64,000 nucleotides of DNA, taken from the NCBI RefSeq assembly GCF_030816615.1, contig NZ_JAUSYD010000001.1:3866501-3930500 (forward strand). The letters are read 5' to 3'. Positions 41,389-49,481 of the stretch are shown here, one piece after another. This DNA comes from Streptomyces sp. B1I3. Lineage in GTDB: Bacteria; Actinomycetota; Actinomycetes; Streptomycetales; Streptomycetaceae. The position numbers and the translations under genes are program-made. The notes under the pieces were generated by a model. It made no database searches. It worked only from the letters and a program-made list of their open reading frames with translations, and had not been told where the DNA came from. The stretch's first letter is position 1, and the number at the start of each line of letters is the position of its first letter.

Positions 41389-41901
41389 ATGAGTGCAGCC
41401 ATAGCCGCCCTGCTCACCGCGGTCGCCGGAGTGCTCGGGACGCTCTTCGCGCCGCTGGTCGCCACCTGGGTGTCGAAGCGACAGCGAGCCGAGGAGGCCC
41501 GTGCCGACAAGAGACGACGGCACTTCGAGGAGCGGCGCGCCGCCTACACGTCGATGAACCGGGCGTCCCGTCACTTCCACACACTCCTCAAGGACGCTCT
41601 CCACCGCCTGCGCGACGGCGTCTACACGGACGAGGACCGGGCACAGCTCGAGGCGGGCCGACGCGACTACCGCGACCGGTACGCCGAAGCCCAGATGATC
41701 ATCCCCATGACGGTGATCTCCGCCTCCCACGACCTCAACACCGTCCTCGCCGCGACGGACGCCGCCATCAAGCGCATCGACCGCGGCCTGGCGGCCGACA
41801 CCGAGACGCCGGACCAGGTGCTCCTCACCCTGAAGGCGACGGAACCCAGACTCACCGCCATGCACCGCATCATGCGCGAGGACCTGGGCATCACCGACTG
41901 A
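41389..41901 (+). CDS. Membrane-anchored coiled-coil hypothetical protein
   Basis: This 170-residue protein has an N-terminal membrane helix (SAAIAALLTAVAGVLGTLFA, about residues 2-27). A long charged cytoplasmic helical region follows (KRQRAEEARADKRRRHFEER, HTLLKDALHRLRDGV) up to the end. I recognise only a loose resemblance to phage/plasmid-type coiled-coil membrane proteins. The ATG at 41389 follows TAGCGT (41376-41381) by 7 nt, fitting leaderless expression. It is the last chromosomal gene before the tRNA-Ser attachment site. Confidence 0.68.
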   Translation: MSAAIAALLTAVAGVLGTLFAPLVATWVSKRQRAEEARADKRRRHFEERRAAYTSMNRASRHFHTLLKDALHRLRDGVYTDEDRAQLEAGRRDYRDRYAEAQMIIPMTVISASHDLNTVLAATDAAIKRIDRGLAADTETPDQVLLTLKATEPRLTAMHRIMREDLGITD

Positions 41902-41950
41902 CGGGCGGTGGGGGGAGCACGTCAACTGCGGATCAGGTCCTGCAGGCCGG

Positions 41951-42119
41951 CCCCTTGCGTGCCCGAAAGAGCGGGAAACCAGGGGGAACAGCGGTGCCCG
42001 GCGGGGAACGGGCATGGCAAAGGCCCCCGACCATACGTACTGGTCAGGGGCCGTTCACCTGCGGTGGGTGTGGGATTTGAACCCACGGTCACATCGCTGC
42101 GACGACGGTTTTCAAGACC
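41951..42119 (-). repeat. Left direct repeat: tRNA-Ser(UGA) 3' fragment plus terminator (att site)
   Basis: This 169-bp block is repeated at 58448-58616 with about eight mismatches; its last 62 bp (42058-42119) are identical. On the minus strand 42119-42062 reads as the 3' part of tRNA-Ser(UGA), from the anticodon stem (GGTCTTGAAAACC) through the variable arm and T-loop to ACCCACC plus discriminator. Past 42119 the sequence does not continue as a tRNA 5' half. A tRNA terminator hairpin lies at 42022-42052. This is the left att junction of the integrated element. Confidence 0.88.
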
Positions 42120-42200
42120 TTTCGGGGGTCAGGTGGCGTACCAGCTTCCGTGCAGGTCAGGCGCAGAAAACCGTCTCGCCGCAGCCTCCGCCGCGCTTAC

Positions 42201-42219
42201 CGTGCCCGCTACGTGCCCC
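42201..42219. promoter_or_regulatory. Paired CGTGCCC motifs, candidate integrase arm sites
   Basis: CGTGCCC at 42201-42207 and CGTGCCCC at 42212-42219 lie just inside the left end. Three similar motifs cluster inside the right end (58437-58462), and GTGCCCC also follows the second att copy at 58677-58683. Tyrosine integrases bind short repeated arm sites flanking the core, so these are candidates. Confidence 0.45.
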
Positions 42220-42318
42220 TGGGAAAGCCCCCTGTCACCGTCTCAAATGCCCTCAGCCCATCCTGACCGGTGAGGCAGAATCGCGGACAACTAAACGGGC
42301 GATGACAGGGGTGGGGAC

Positions 42319-42981
42319 GTGGTGCGTTTTGGCTGGCGCAGCCAACGTAAGGGCATACCGAAGGAACCAGCACTACTGGCTGCGGCTGCTGAGAACCCCG
42401 GTGGCAGCGTCGCCGAGATCGACCCGGCGTATATCGACGACCCGAACGGCTACGTGCCCCCGGAGGCGATCCGTGGCGCTTGGCTGGTGGACAGCAGCGG
42501 CAAACTGACAGGTGAGTACCAGGAGAATCCCCGCCACGGGGCGCCGCAAGACGACTTCAGCAAGCTCACCGAGCCTGATCACTGGCTTGGCTGGCTAGGC
42601 GATAACCCCGCGGCCGCCGTCAGGAAGGGCATCGAAGAGTCCTTGCGGGCCCAGGTGGCTGACGCAGTGGTCGAGTGGGTCAAGATCCTTGAAACACCAC
42701 GGTTTCTGACGGCCGGGCGTCAGCCTTCCGAAAACGACCAGGTCATGTTGGTCACCCGCGCGGCACTCGCCGCGCCGTTTGCGTTGTCCGTGCGTACGAC
42801 GCAGCACGGGCGTTCCGTCCTGCTGGGAGTGTTCTCCTGGGCGGCGGTCAACCTCTCACCGCCCGGAGTACGCAAGGACCGGCACTGGTTCGACCTGAGC
42901 GTCGAGCTGGACTGGGCCGGTGAACAGCTTCAGGGGCGGATCTACGAGATTGACGGTGAGAACCGCACCACCGAGCAGTAG
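42319..42981 (+). CDS. AICE-borne hypothetical protein
   Basis: This 220-residue soluble protein has no domain I recognise. It starts VVRFGWRSQRKGIPKEPALL, has an acidic middle, and ends with a Trp-rich hydrophobic segment (VFSWAAVNLSPPGVRKDRHW, FDLSVELDWAGEQLQGRIYE). There is no signal peptide or membrane helix. The GTG at 42319 follows GGGTGGGG. It is the first gene inside the left end, converges on the integrase and shares a bidirectional hairpin with it. It could be cargo. Confidence 0.65.
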   Translation: MVRFGWRSQRKGIPKEPALLAAAAENPGGSVAEIDPAYIDDPNGYVPPEAIRGAWLVDSSGKLTGEYQENPRHGAPQDDFSKLTEPDHWLGWLGDNPAAAVRKGIEESLRAQVADAVVEWVKILETPRFLTAGRQPSENDQVMLVTRAALAAPFALSVRTTQHGRSVLLGVFSWAAVNLSPPGVRKDRHWFDLSVELDWAGEQLQGRIYEIDGENRTTEQ

Positions 42982-43007
42982 AGCGACATTCGGACGCCGT
43001 ACAGCGC

Positions 43008-43041
43008 GTCGCCCCTGGCCATGTTCTCGGCCAGGGGCGAC
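43008..43041. terminator. Bidirectional terminator at the integrase 3' end
   Basis: GTCGCCCCTGGCC (43008-43020) and GGCCAGGGGCGAC (43029-43041) are perfect 13-bp arms around an 8-nt loop, between convergent stops at 42981 and 43057. Confidence 0.88.
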
Positions 43042-43056
43042 AGGATTTACAGGGCC

Positions 43057-44199
43057 TCACAGAGGCTTGTGCTCCTTGTTCGGCCCATCCTCTTCCTGCC
43101 CTTCGAGCCACGTGTCAGCCGCTTCGGCAACCTGATCGTCTCGACCGGCGACCGGCCGGGCATAGTGCCGGGTAGTGACGCTCGCGTTCGAGTGTCCGAG
43201 CCGATGGGCAGCGGTCATGACGCCGTACCGGTCGGCGACCCACGTCCCGTGCGAGGCGCGGAGATCGTGCGGCGTGACGTCGTTGAGCCCGGCAGCCGCC
43301 ACGGCGGGATCGAAGTACGCCTTGCGCCACTGGTTGTAGCGCAGAGGCTTGCCGCCGGGCGTGACGAAGAGGAGAGCGTCCTCCCCGCCGGGCAGCGTCT
43401 CCAGGTGCCGGCCGATCCGCGCCGCGAGTGACGGCCCGATCCGCAGGACCCGCTTCTGATGGGACTTGGGAGTATCGAAGACCAGGGTGCCGTTCGCTTC
43501 GGCCAGGTTCTCGTCGACGAGGACCAGGCCGCCGGACACATCGATGTCCGCTCGCCGCAACGCGAACGCCTCCCCGACCCGCAGACCCGCGTAGGCGAGC
43601 AAGGAGATCAGCAGATCATGCGGCTTCGTCGCGCTCCGCACGATCCGTGAGGCTTCCAGCGGGGTGAGGATGTGCGGCTCGGTCTGCGGCATTCGAGGCA
43701 GCTTCACACCCCTGCACGGGGTCTGCCCGATCATCTCGTTGTCGACGGCCGCCCGCATGATCTGCGAGAGCACCCGGTAGGCCTGCCTGATCCGCGAGGC
43801 GCTGAGACCACGGGTCTTCATCGCACCGACCCATTCGACGATGGTGATAGGCCGGAGGCTGGAAAGCTCACGATCACCGAGCGCCGGAACGATCAGCGAG
43901 TTAATCAGGGATCGGTACGACGCCTGTGTCTTGCGCTTGAGCTGCGGGGAGACCGCGGTAAGCCATCGTGCCGACCAGTCGCGGACGGTGGTTCGTCCCT
44001 CGGCGGGGTCGAGCCAGCGGCCCTCCTCCATCTCGATGCGCTTCCGTGCCAGCCAGCGATCGGCGTCCGTCGTTGTCGCGAACGTCTGATCAGCGGCACG
44101 CAGCACGCCGTCAGGCCCCGGATAGCGAGCCTGGAACCGGCCGGACGGCAGCTTCCGGATCCGGCCGAAGGCGCGTCGGGACTTTCGCTTGGCGGCCAT
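43057..44199 (-). CDS. Tyrosine-recombinase integrase
   Basis: This 380-residue site-specific recombinase integrates and excises the element at tRNA-Ser. It has an N-terminal arm-binding domain (residues 1-70, FGRIRKLPSGRFQARY), a SAM-like core-binding domain (about 72-160) and a catalytic domain. The complete catalytic set is R207 (YAGLRVGEA), K245, H311 and R314 (HDLRASHG), H336 (LGHSNASVTTRHY) and nucleophile Y346. The ATG overlaps the excisionase stop (ATGA), so both are made together. It lies about 1 kb from the left att site. Confidence 0.95.
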   Translation of the reverse strand: MAAKRKSRRAFGRIRKLPSGRFQARYPGPDGVLRAADQTFATTTDADRWLARKRIEMEEGRWLDPAEGRTTVRDWSARWLTAVSPQLKRKTQASYRSLINSLIVPALGDRELSSLRPITIVEWVGAMKTRGLSASRIRQAYRVLSQIMRAAVDNEMIGQTPCRGVKLPRMPQTEPHILTPLEASRIVRSATKPHDLLISLLAYAGLRVGEAFALRRADIDVSGGLVLVDENLAEANGTLVFDTPKSHQKRVLRIGPSLAARIGRHLETLPGGEDALLFVTPGGKPLRYNQWRKAYFDPAVAAAGLNDVTPHDLRASHGTWVADRYGVMTAAHRLGHSNASVTTRHYARPVAGRDDQVAEAADTWLEGQEEDGPNKEHKPL

Positions 44200-44426
44200 C
44201 AGGCAGCCCTCCGGTACGAGTACGCCGAGGCGGGCCGCAGGACGATCGGCGCCACCGTATGGGCACTGACGTACTCCTCCACGGCACTCTCGGGGATGCG
44301 GACGTGTCGGCCGACCTTGACGAACGTGATGCGGCGTTCCTCGATGAGCCGGCGAGGGAAGCGGAGACCGGTGCCGAGGCGTTCGGCGACCTGATTCACG
44401 GTGAGCAGCCGGTCCGCCACGGTCAC
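44199..44426 (-). CDS. Excisionase-like helix-turn-helix protein
   Basis: This 75-residue MerR-like winged-helix protein starts VTVADRLLTVNQVAERLGTG and continues with LIEERRITFVKVGRHVRIPE, the classic excisionase-family motif that bends att DNA and favours excision. I set the start at the second of two adjacent GTG codons (44426) because it forms a GTGA overlap with the small upstream frame; the first GTG (44429) is possible. Its stop overlaps the integrase start. Known AICEs have the same xis-int pair. Confidence 0.88.
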   Translation of the reverse strand: MTVADRLLTVNQVAERLGTGLRFPRRLIEERRITFVKVGRHVRIPESAVEEYVSAHTVAPIVLRPASAYSYRRAA

Positions 44427-44608
44427 CACTTCCCCTCGTCGGTAGTGCGCCCCTTCAGTGCGTCGCGGGCGGTCTCGCGGTTGGTCTGGAGGTCACGGGC
44501 GATGGTGGCGGCCAGAGCTCCTTCGCCGGGGGTGTGCCCGTGGCCGACGTACTGCCAGTCCGTCAGGACGAGGACCGTGTCCGGTTCACGGTCGGCCAGG
44601 CCGAGGAC
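44423..44608 (-). CDS. Small hypothetical protein between rep and xis, start codon uncertain
   Basis: A frame of about 61 codons reads DREPDTVLVLTDWQYVGHGH, then GEGALAATIARDLQTNRETA, and ends RTTDEGKW. Codon use is strongly coding-like. Its stop overlaps the xis GTG (GTGA), and AGGAGG lies just after the rep stop at 44618-44613. The expected start position carries GTC (44608), with CTG at 44599, rather than ATG or GTG, so either a non-standard start is used or the sequence has an error. Function unknown. Confidence 0.42.
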   Translation of the reverse strand, partial: VLGLADREPDTVLVLTDWQYVGHGHTPGEGALAATIARDLQTNRETARDALKGRTTDEGKW

Positions 44609-44620
44609 GGTCGCCTCCTG

Positions 44621-45838
44621 TCAAGCGCGGTAGTCGGCGCGTTCCTGGCGGAGGGCACCCAGGGTCGTCGAGTAGGTGCGGGACTTGGACGAGAAGTGGC
44701 CGCGGAAGCCGAGCATGTGGGCCCAGGCCCAGAGACGTCGGTCCGGATAGAGGCTGTCGAGCTCACGGCATGCGGTGATGAGTCGGCGGGTGTGATCGGG
44801 GACGCGGTGGCGGTCGAGTTCGGCGAGCTCACCGATACGGCGGTCCAGGGTGCCGGTGTTCTCGGCGGCTTTGGTGGCGTACTTGGCCACGTACGAGGCA
44901 ACTGCCTGTTCGGTGACATCTGACCCGTCGCCGAAGGCCTTGACCGGGCGGACGTCGAGCTGTCGACCCCATCGAAAGGTCCGGGACGACTGTTCACCGG
45001 CAGCCGGGACGGAGACCGACGTGTACGAGTGCGCGGCTGCGGCGCGGATCGTGTCAGTGAGGAGAGCGACCGTGGCCCAAGAGGGCGGCGGAGTACAAGG
45101 TCCCTCCGGGCCGTCGAGACGTACGACGGCATGGAAGTGGAGGGCTCCGCGCTTCTGGAATTCGGCGACCTTGCCGAAGGAGACGCGGAGGTGGTCGCCC
45201 AGCTCACGGCGTGGGATGCCCGCTTGGATGGCGAGTTCGCGGCGGAGTCGGGTTGTGAAGCGCTGCCAGAGCTCCCCGGCGTGGTTGTTGAAGAGCACGG
45301 CGCCCGCGTAGTCGTAGGTCTCCGGGTCAAGGGCGGAGCCCAGGTCCCCCGAGTCCGAGGCGTGCGCCGTGCCGCACCGGCAGGTGCCCCGGTCGGGGCG
45401 GTTGTGGACAGGGCCGAACGAGGGTGCGGTGAGGGTGGCGAATACGCGCGGGTGGTCGCGGACGGCGGCGGTGATGTCGCGGCGGTCGTCTCCGGCGAGG
45501 CCGGCGCGGATCAGGTGGTAGGTGTCGCCCGCGTAGGTCCAGGCGCAGGAAGGGCAGCGGGAGGCGCGGCGGTTGCCGCAGGCGATGCGGAGGCGTCCGC
45601 CCGGCTCGTACGCGGTCGAGTAGCGGTGCAGGGTCTCGCCGGTGGTCTTGTCCTTGTGGGTTACCCAGCCGCTCAGATGGACGGGGTCGGCACAGCCGCC
45701 TGTGCGGCGGATCTGGTCCTCCCAGCGGGTGTAGTCGGAGGCCGAGGCCACCCGGAGGACGTCCCCGAGGACGGTCGGGTCGAGCTGTGGGGCGGGCATG
45801 GACCGCTTCTGTTTCGAGGGTGAGGGCCGGTGGGCCAT
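44621..45838 (-). CDS. RepSA-like rolling-circle replication initiator
   Basis: This 405-residue replication initiator belongs to the pSAM2/pSN22-type group. It nicks the double-strand origin and drives rolling-circle replication of the excised circle. Motifs are an N-terminal zinc-like cluster (RIACGNRRASRCPSCAW; also CRCGTAH), the metal-binding HUH pair H234-x-H236 in RGALHFHAVVRLDG, and the Tyr motif Y316-x3-Y320 in VASYVAKYATKAAENTG. The ATG at 45838 gives full length. It lies downstream of the spread genes in the same transcription unit. Confidence 0.9.
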   Translation of the reverse strand: MAHRPSPSKQKRSMPAPQLDPTVLGDVLRVASASDYTRWEDQIRRTGGCADPVHLSGWVTHKDKTTGETLHRYSTAYEPGGRLRIACGNRRASRCPSCAWTYAGDTYHLIRAGLAGDDRRDITAAVRDHPRVFATLTAPSFGPVHNRPDRGTCRCGTAHASDSGDLGSALDPETYDYAGAVLFNNHAGELWQRFTTRLRRELAIQAGIPRRELGDHLRVSFGKVAEFQKRGALHFHAVVRLDGPEGPCTPPPSWATVALLTDTIRAAAAHSYTSVSVPAAGEQSSRTFRWGRQLDVRPVKAFGDGSDVTEQAVASYVAKYATKAAENTGTLDRRIGELAELDRHRVPDHTRRLITACRELDSLYPDRRLWAWAHMLGFRGHFSSKSRTYSTTLGALRQERADYRA

Positions 45839-45929
45839 GCTGGGGGTTCCTTCCGGTTGCGAGATCGATCGGTGGGCACGGCTCCCGGGCGGCGGATGCT
45901 TGGCGGTATCGAGGCCGCCCGGGGGCCAG

Positions 45930-46244
45930 TCAGCGGCGTTTGGCGTTGGACGCGATCAGGGAGCGCACGACGACCGCGCAGACGGCGACCGATGCGCTGG
46001 TGACGGCGACCGCCAGGAGCAGCGAGACCAGGACGGTGCCGACGACCAGGACGACGGCGGTACCGGCGCCGACGAGCGCGACCGCGGTGCCGGGGGTCAG
46101 CTGTACGACCGGACGGGACGGCTCAGGGGCGGCGGCGGGTGCCGGGGCAGGCGTGCCCGGCGTGATGGTGGTCGGCTGGACGACGGCGGGCGGGGTGACC
46201 AGGCCCGAGGGCTGCGGCATGGTCGGGATCTTGGGCTGGAACAT
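45930..46244 (-). CDS. SpdC/SpdD-like plasmid spread membrane protein
   Basis: The 104-residue protein has a Pro/Ala-rich N-terminus (QPKIPTMPQPSGLVTPPAVV) and two closely spaced hydrophobic helices at about residues 53-95 (GTAVALVGAGTAVVLVVGTV, LVSLLLAVAVTSASVAVCAV). A basic end follows. Short membrane proteins of this look sit between tra and rep in AICEs and Streptomyces plasmids and help spread the element along the hypha after transfer. Assignment is by position and topology. Confidence 0.72.
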   Translation of the reverse strand: MFQPKIPTMPQPSGLVTPPAVVQPTTITPGTPAPAPAAAPEPSRPVVQLTPGTAVALVGAGTAVVLVVGTVLVSLLLAVAVTSASVAVCAVVVRSLIASNAKRR

Positions 46245-46271
46245 GAGTGGTTCTCCTCTCCCGGGCGCGGG

Positions 46272-46427
46272 TTACTTGACGGCGGTGTCGATGACGGACG
46301 CGAAGAGGCTGTCGGCGAGGAGGTAGCCGCCGAGGAGGAGCACGCAGATCAGCCACACCGGCGGACGGAAGAGCTTGATGCCGAGGTAGCCGACGACCAG
46401 CAGGGCGATCCAGAGGGGGACGTCCAT
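46272..46427 (-). CDS. 51-aa small membrane protein of the spread operon
   Basis: This short frame starts MDVPLWIALLVVGYLGIKLF, continues PVWLICVLLLGGYLLADSLF and ends IDTAVK. It is almost entirely one helical hairpin, with hydrophobic stretches at about residues 4-18 and 24-38. AGGAGACAGCGTCC precedes the ATG at 46427, giving a good ribosome site, and both neighbours lie within 30 bp on the same strand. It fits the small Spd-type membrane proteins of AICEs. Confidence 0.78.
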   Translation of the reverse strand: MDVPLWIALLVVGYLGIKLFRPPVWLICVLLLGGYLLADSLFASVIDTAVK

Positions 46428-46439
46428 GGACGCTGTCTC

Positions 46440-46640
46440 CTAACGGACGGTGCAGCGGTGGGTACGGGCGGCGAGTTGGGCGGCGGTCCGGCTGGAGTAG
46501 TCGGCGGACCAGCCGCAGCGGTCGGCAGTGCAGACGGCGGCGTGGGCGGTGCGGCCGGTGCGGTCGCGGTGGGTGCCGATCTGCACGGGGCCGATACGCA
46601 TCACGGAGTGGAAGCTGTCGCGGGCGGGCATGCCGGTCAT
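46440..46640 (-). CDS. Mobile element transfer protein (SpdA-like)
   Basis: This 66-residue protein belongs to the family annotated as mobile element transfer protein. The core FHSVMRIGPVQIGTHRDRTG is followed by CTADRCGWSADYSSRTAAQL and HRCTVR. Cysteines and a histidine (C...C...H..C) may bind zinc. The ATG at 46640 overlaps the stop of the upstream gene (ATGA), supporting this start over an internal ATG. It is part of the spread/transfer operon. Confidence 0.82.
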   Translation of the reverse strand: MTGMPARDSFHSVMRIGPVQIGTHRDRTGRTAHAAVCTADRCGWSADYSSRTAAQLAARTHRCTVR

Positions 46641-46822
46641 CCCCTGTCGGTCGTCGGGTCGGTGTACTGGGCGCGGATGCTGCGGGCGGTGGCCAGGTCG
46701 TCGACGCGCCGGGCGGCTTCCTCGGTGAGCAGGTGGGCGAGGAAGGGGCGTCCTGCTGCGGCCATCTCACGCGCTCCGTCGAGGTAGTCGGCCATGGTCA
46801 GGTCGGCGGGATCGTGGGTCAT
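46637..46822 (-). CDS. Small AICE hypothetical protein
   Basis: This 61-residue soluble, mainly helical protein starts MTHDPADLTMADYLDGAREM and continues LLTEEAARRVDDLATARSIR. The ATG at 46822 has AGGAGA about 7 nt upstream. The stop overlaps the next gene, and the DUF2637 gene ends 18 bp upstream. Its conserved position in AICE transfer operons is the only clue to its role. Confidence 0.75.
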   Translation of the reverse strand: MTHDPADLTMADYLDGAREMAAAGRPFLAHLLTEEAARRVDDLATARSIRAQYTDPTTDRG

Positions 46823-46840
46823 CTCAGTTCTCCTTTGCGG

Positions 46841-47500
46841 TCAGCTGAGGCGGGCGGCGATGGCGTCGGCGAGGTGGGGCGGAACGCCGAGGCGGGAGCG
46901 GAGGGTGTCGGTGTCGATCGGTGATCCGGTACGGGTGCGGTACTCGTCGGCGACCTTGCGGGCGTGGTCGATCAGCACGGCGGGAACGAGCGGCTCCGGG
47001 GACGGGGGCGAGGACGGGGCTGTTGTCGCAGGGGGTTCGTCGGCCTGGGATGGGATCGGGGCGGCGTCAGGCACACGCGCCGGCCCGGCGTTCTTCGTCT
47101 CCGTGGCGGCGGCTGGCGGAGCTGGCTCCGGCTTCCCCGACGAGTGGGCGAGGAGAGTGCCGCCGAGGAAGGCGAGTGCGGGCCATCCGGCGATGCCGAG
47201 CCGGAGCGGGGCCGGCGGGTCGGCCAGGTCGAGGAACCCGGCGGTGGCGACGTTGGCGCCGAGCGAGGCGAACAGAGCGACCAGGAACCAGCACCAGGCC
47301 AACCGAGACGGACCCTCGCTGCGCAGCCGACGCCAGGCGGCGACAAGGAGCAGGTCGACGCTCACCGGGTAGGCCCACGCCTTCCAGCCGTCCTGTCCGG
47401 CCGCGGCGGCGAGGTCGTGCAGGTGGGCGAAGGACAGAGCTCCGGCGATGACCGCCTGGATCAACACCGCGTCGATCCGGAGACCGTGCCGGGCGCCCAT
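46841..47500 (-). CDS. DUF2637 (SpdB-like) membrane protein
   Basis: This 219-residue protein has four predicted transmembrane helices in its first 115 residues (AVLIQAVIAGALSFAHLHDL, AWAYPVSVDLLLVAAWRRLR, WCWFLVALFASLGANVATAG, GIAGWPALAFLGGTLLAHSS). These are the DUF2637 pattern found in Streptomyces plasmids and AICEs. A Pro/Ala-rich linker leads to a C-terminal helical segment (LIDHARKVADEYRTRTGSPI) like a DNA-binding winged helix. SpdB proteins are thought to form part of the channel for intramycelial spread. Its ATG overlaps the upstream stop. Confidence 0.86.
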   Translation of the reverse strand: MGARHGLRIDAVLIQAVIAGALSFAHLHDLAAAAGQDGWKAWAYPVSVDLLLVAAWRRLRSEGPSRLAWCWFLVALFASLGANVATAGFLDLADPPAPLRLGIAGWPALAFLGGTLLAHSSGKPEPAPPAAATETKNAGPARVPDAAPIPSQADEPPATTAPSSPPSPEPLVPAVLIDHARKVADEYRTRTGSPIDTDTLRSRLGVPPHLADAIAARLS

Positions 47501-47685
47501 CAGGAGTCCTCAGCGGGGTCGGAGTCGTCCGGGAATGTGCCCGGCGGCGGCTCCGGCAGCGACACGGCGAGGGACGGGCTGACGACGTCCACGAAGTCGA
47601 GGTCGGCGCCGGCCATGTCGGCGTACAGAGCGAGTTGGCCGAGCAGAAGCACGGTCCGGGCGAAGTCCTCGCAGTCGGGGCACAT
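47500..47685 (-). CDS. Small Cys-containing AICE hypothetical protein
   Basis: This 61-residue acidic protein starts MCPDCEDFARTVLLLGQLAL, and its N-terminal CPDC pair may be a half zinc knuckle. The C-terminus is Pro/Asp-rich. The ATG at 47685 has GGGAGA 6 nt upstream, better than the ATG at 47709. The stop overlaps the DUF2637 start (ATGA). It lies between traB and spdB. Confidence 0.72.
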   Translation of the reverse strand: MCPDCEDFARTVLLLGQLALYADMAGADLDFVDVVSPSLAVSLPEPPPGTFPDDSDPAEDS

Positions 47686-47763
47686 GGCGGTTCTCCCTTC
47701 TCTGGGCATGGCAGTGGTAGGGACTCGGCGCGAAGACGGTCACGCCTACCGGGGGGGGAGAGA

Positions 47764-49116
47764 TCAGGCGGTGGACGGAGAGGCCTTCGCCGATGGCACA
47801 AGCTCGGTGGCGGTGCCGGTGGTGGGCCGGAAAGAGGCCAGCTCTGGCAGGTCCGGGGTCCTGTCGGCGTACCGGTTGCAGAGGTTCACGGCCTGGCGGA
47901 GCGAGGTGTGCGGAGCGCGGATGCGGTGCCAGCCGCCGGACGCATCTCCCGCGATGGCGAGGCCTCGCAGTTCGGCGGGAATCTGGATGGCGGCGAGGAC
48001 CGCGTCCGGGGCGATGTCGCCGAAGGCCATGTTGGCGGAGGTCTCGTCGTTGAGACGGTGGGCAGTGCGGCCGGTGAGTTGGGCGCGGAGCATGGTGATG
48101 CCCTTGCCGAGTTCGGAGCCGAAGCGCTGTCCGCAGATTTCGAGGTAGATACCGGCGGCGCGGCCGAGCTGCGCGAGACGGACCAGGGCGGTGATGATAC
48201 GGTCCCGCCGTCTCTCCTCCTCCTTTGATGCGTACAGGGCGAGTTCGGCCACCTCGTCGACCAAGACGACGACCGGGGTCGGGCGGAGCTCATCAGGCAA
48301 GTCCCAGATGTCGGCGGCGATCTCCGCGTCCGGCACATCGACGGTGATGCGCTGCTGGGTACGGATGAGGCGGTAGACGTCCGCCATCCGCGCCACGAGT
48401 GCATCGAGGAGTTCGGCAGCGGTGTCCGGGCTGTCGGCCAGCGCTGAGAACCGGCGCGCCAGCGGGAAGAGTTCGACCCCTTGCTTGCAGTCGATGCCGA
48501 CGAGGGCAACGTCCAGAGAAGCAAGGCCGGCGACCAGGTTGCGTTGGTAGACCGACTTGCCGGACTCCGTGGCGCCGAGGGTGAGGGCGTGAGGTATCGC
48601 GCGGTAGTCGCGGTAGTGCACCGACCCGTCCTCCCGAAGGGCGACCGGTACCCGCATCGCCCGGGTCTCCGTCTCAGCAGGCATCTGCACCCGCTTGAGC
48701 ACGTCGTATCCGGTCATTCGCACCTCGACGACCCCGGACCGCACCTCACGCGAGGTCACGCCGAACATCGAGAACGAGTGCCGAAGCCGGTCGGAGGCCG
48801 CGGCGATGTCGAAGACGTCCTGGCCGGGACGGAGCTTGAGTCGGAGGACCAGGCCGGTGCGAGTCGGCCGCAGTCGCCGGATACGCGGTGGGCGGGGCTC
48901 AGGTATCGGCCGGTTGGTGGCCCGAGCCAGAGATAACCGCCACCGCGCCGGCGGAACGGTCAACCCGCACGCGTCCATGACCGAGCGGTACCGGACCAAG
49001 ACCCGCAGCGCGGCCAGGGTGACCCCGAAGGCCAGCCAGTACCAGGCGGGCCGCCGCCACCGCAGGAGACCCGCAGCGGCGACGACCAGCACCAGAGCGA
49101 CCGTGAAGGCAGTCAT
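47764..49116 (-). CDS. TraB-type FtsK/SpoIIIE conjugative DNA translocase
   Basis: This 450-residue single-protein conjugation motor transfers double-stranded DNA between hyphae. One or two membrane helices lie at residues 4-40. The RecA-like ATPase has Walker A G181-S188 (GATESGKS) and Walker B PVVVLVDEVAEL with D287-E288. A conserved GICLEICGQRF-like segment follows (IYLEICGQRFGSELGKGITM). The C-terminal part should recognise repeated clt sites. The ATG at 49116 is 2 bp after the preceding stop. In pSAM2 this position is traSA, which KorSA represses. Confidence 0.92.
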   Translation of the reverse strand: MTAFTVALVLVVAAAGLLRWRRPAWYWLAFGVTLAALRVLVRYRSVMDACGLTVPPARWRLSLARATNRPIPEPRPPRIRRLRPTRTGLVLRLKLRPGQDVFDIAAASDRLRHSFSMFGVTSREVRSGVVEVRMTGYDVLKRVQMPAETETRAMRVPVALREDGSVHYRDYRAIPHALTLGATESGKSVYQRNLVAGLASLDVALVGIDCKQGVELFPLARRFSALADSPDTAAELLDALVARMADVYRLIRTQQRITVDVPDAEIAADIWDLPDELRPTPVVVLVDEVAELALYASKEEERRRDRIITALVRLAQLGRAAGIYLEICGQRFGSELGKGITMLRAQLTGRTAHRLNDETSANMAFGDIAPDAVLAAIQIPAELRGLAIAGDASGGWHRIRAPHTSLRQAVNLCNRYADRTPDLPELASFRPTTGTATELVPSAKASPSTA

Positions 49117-49118
49117 GA

Positions 49119-49481
49119 TCAGGCCGCCTTCGACCCTGTGGCGGCGGCGACGTCGGCGAGCGAGGTGACCGCGACCGCGCGGAACGCGATGCCGTGCCGC
49201 CGCTGGCCGTTGAAGTCGTTCTCCCACGGACGGGCGACCAGGCCGGTGAGCGCGACCGGCGTACCCATGGACAGCTCACCGCTGATCCCGGGCTCCGGAA
49301 CGGTGACGGACAGGATCTCCACCTCCTCGTTCGCCGCGAACATCACGTCCACGGTCATGAGCTGAGCACCGGTCTCCATGTCGGTGGCGATCTCACCGGT
49401 ACGACGGTCACGCACCTTGACCTGCGGAGTCTTGGCGACCATCACGACCGCGCTGGAGGTGTCGACAGGAATCTGACGCAC
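49119..49481 (-). CDS. SCO3933-family regulatory protein, in the Pra position
   Basis: This 120-residue single-domain beta-rich protein belongs to the family annotated as SCO3933-family regulatory protein. Key sequences are VRDRRTGEIATDMETGAQLM, VDVMFAANEEVEILSVTVPE and FNGQRRHGIAFRAVAVTSLA. In pSAM2 the equivalent first gene of the operon is pra, an activator of replication; I infer the same role from position. The GTG at 49481 has GGAG about 9 nt upstream. Two palindromic operators lie upstream of it. Confidence 0.8.
   Translation of the reverse strand: MRQIPVDTSSAVVMVAKTPQVKVRDRRTGEIATDMETGAQLMTVDVMFAANEEVEILSVTVPEPGISGELSMGTPVALTGLVARPWENDFNGQRRHGIAFRAVAVTSLADVAAATGSKAA

Noticed and set aside
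42062..42119. Complete tRNA-Ser(UGA) gene at the left att site
   Set aside because: Sequence past the anticodon stem does not form the D-arm or the 5' acceptor strand; only the 3' part is present. The same holds for 58559-58616.
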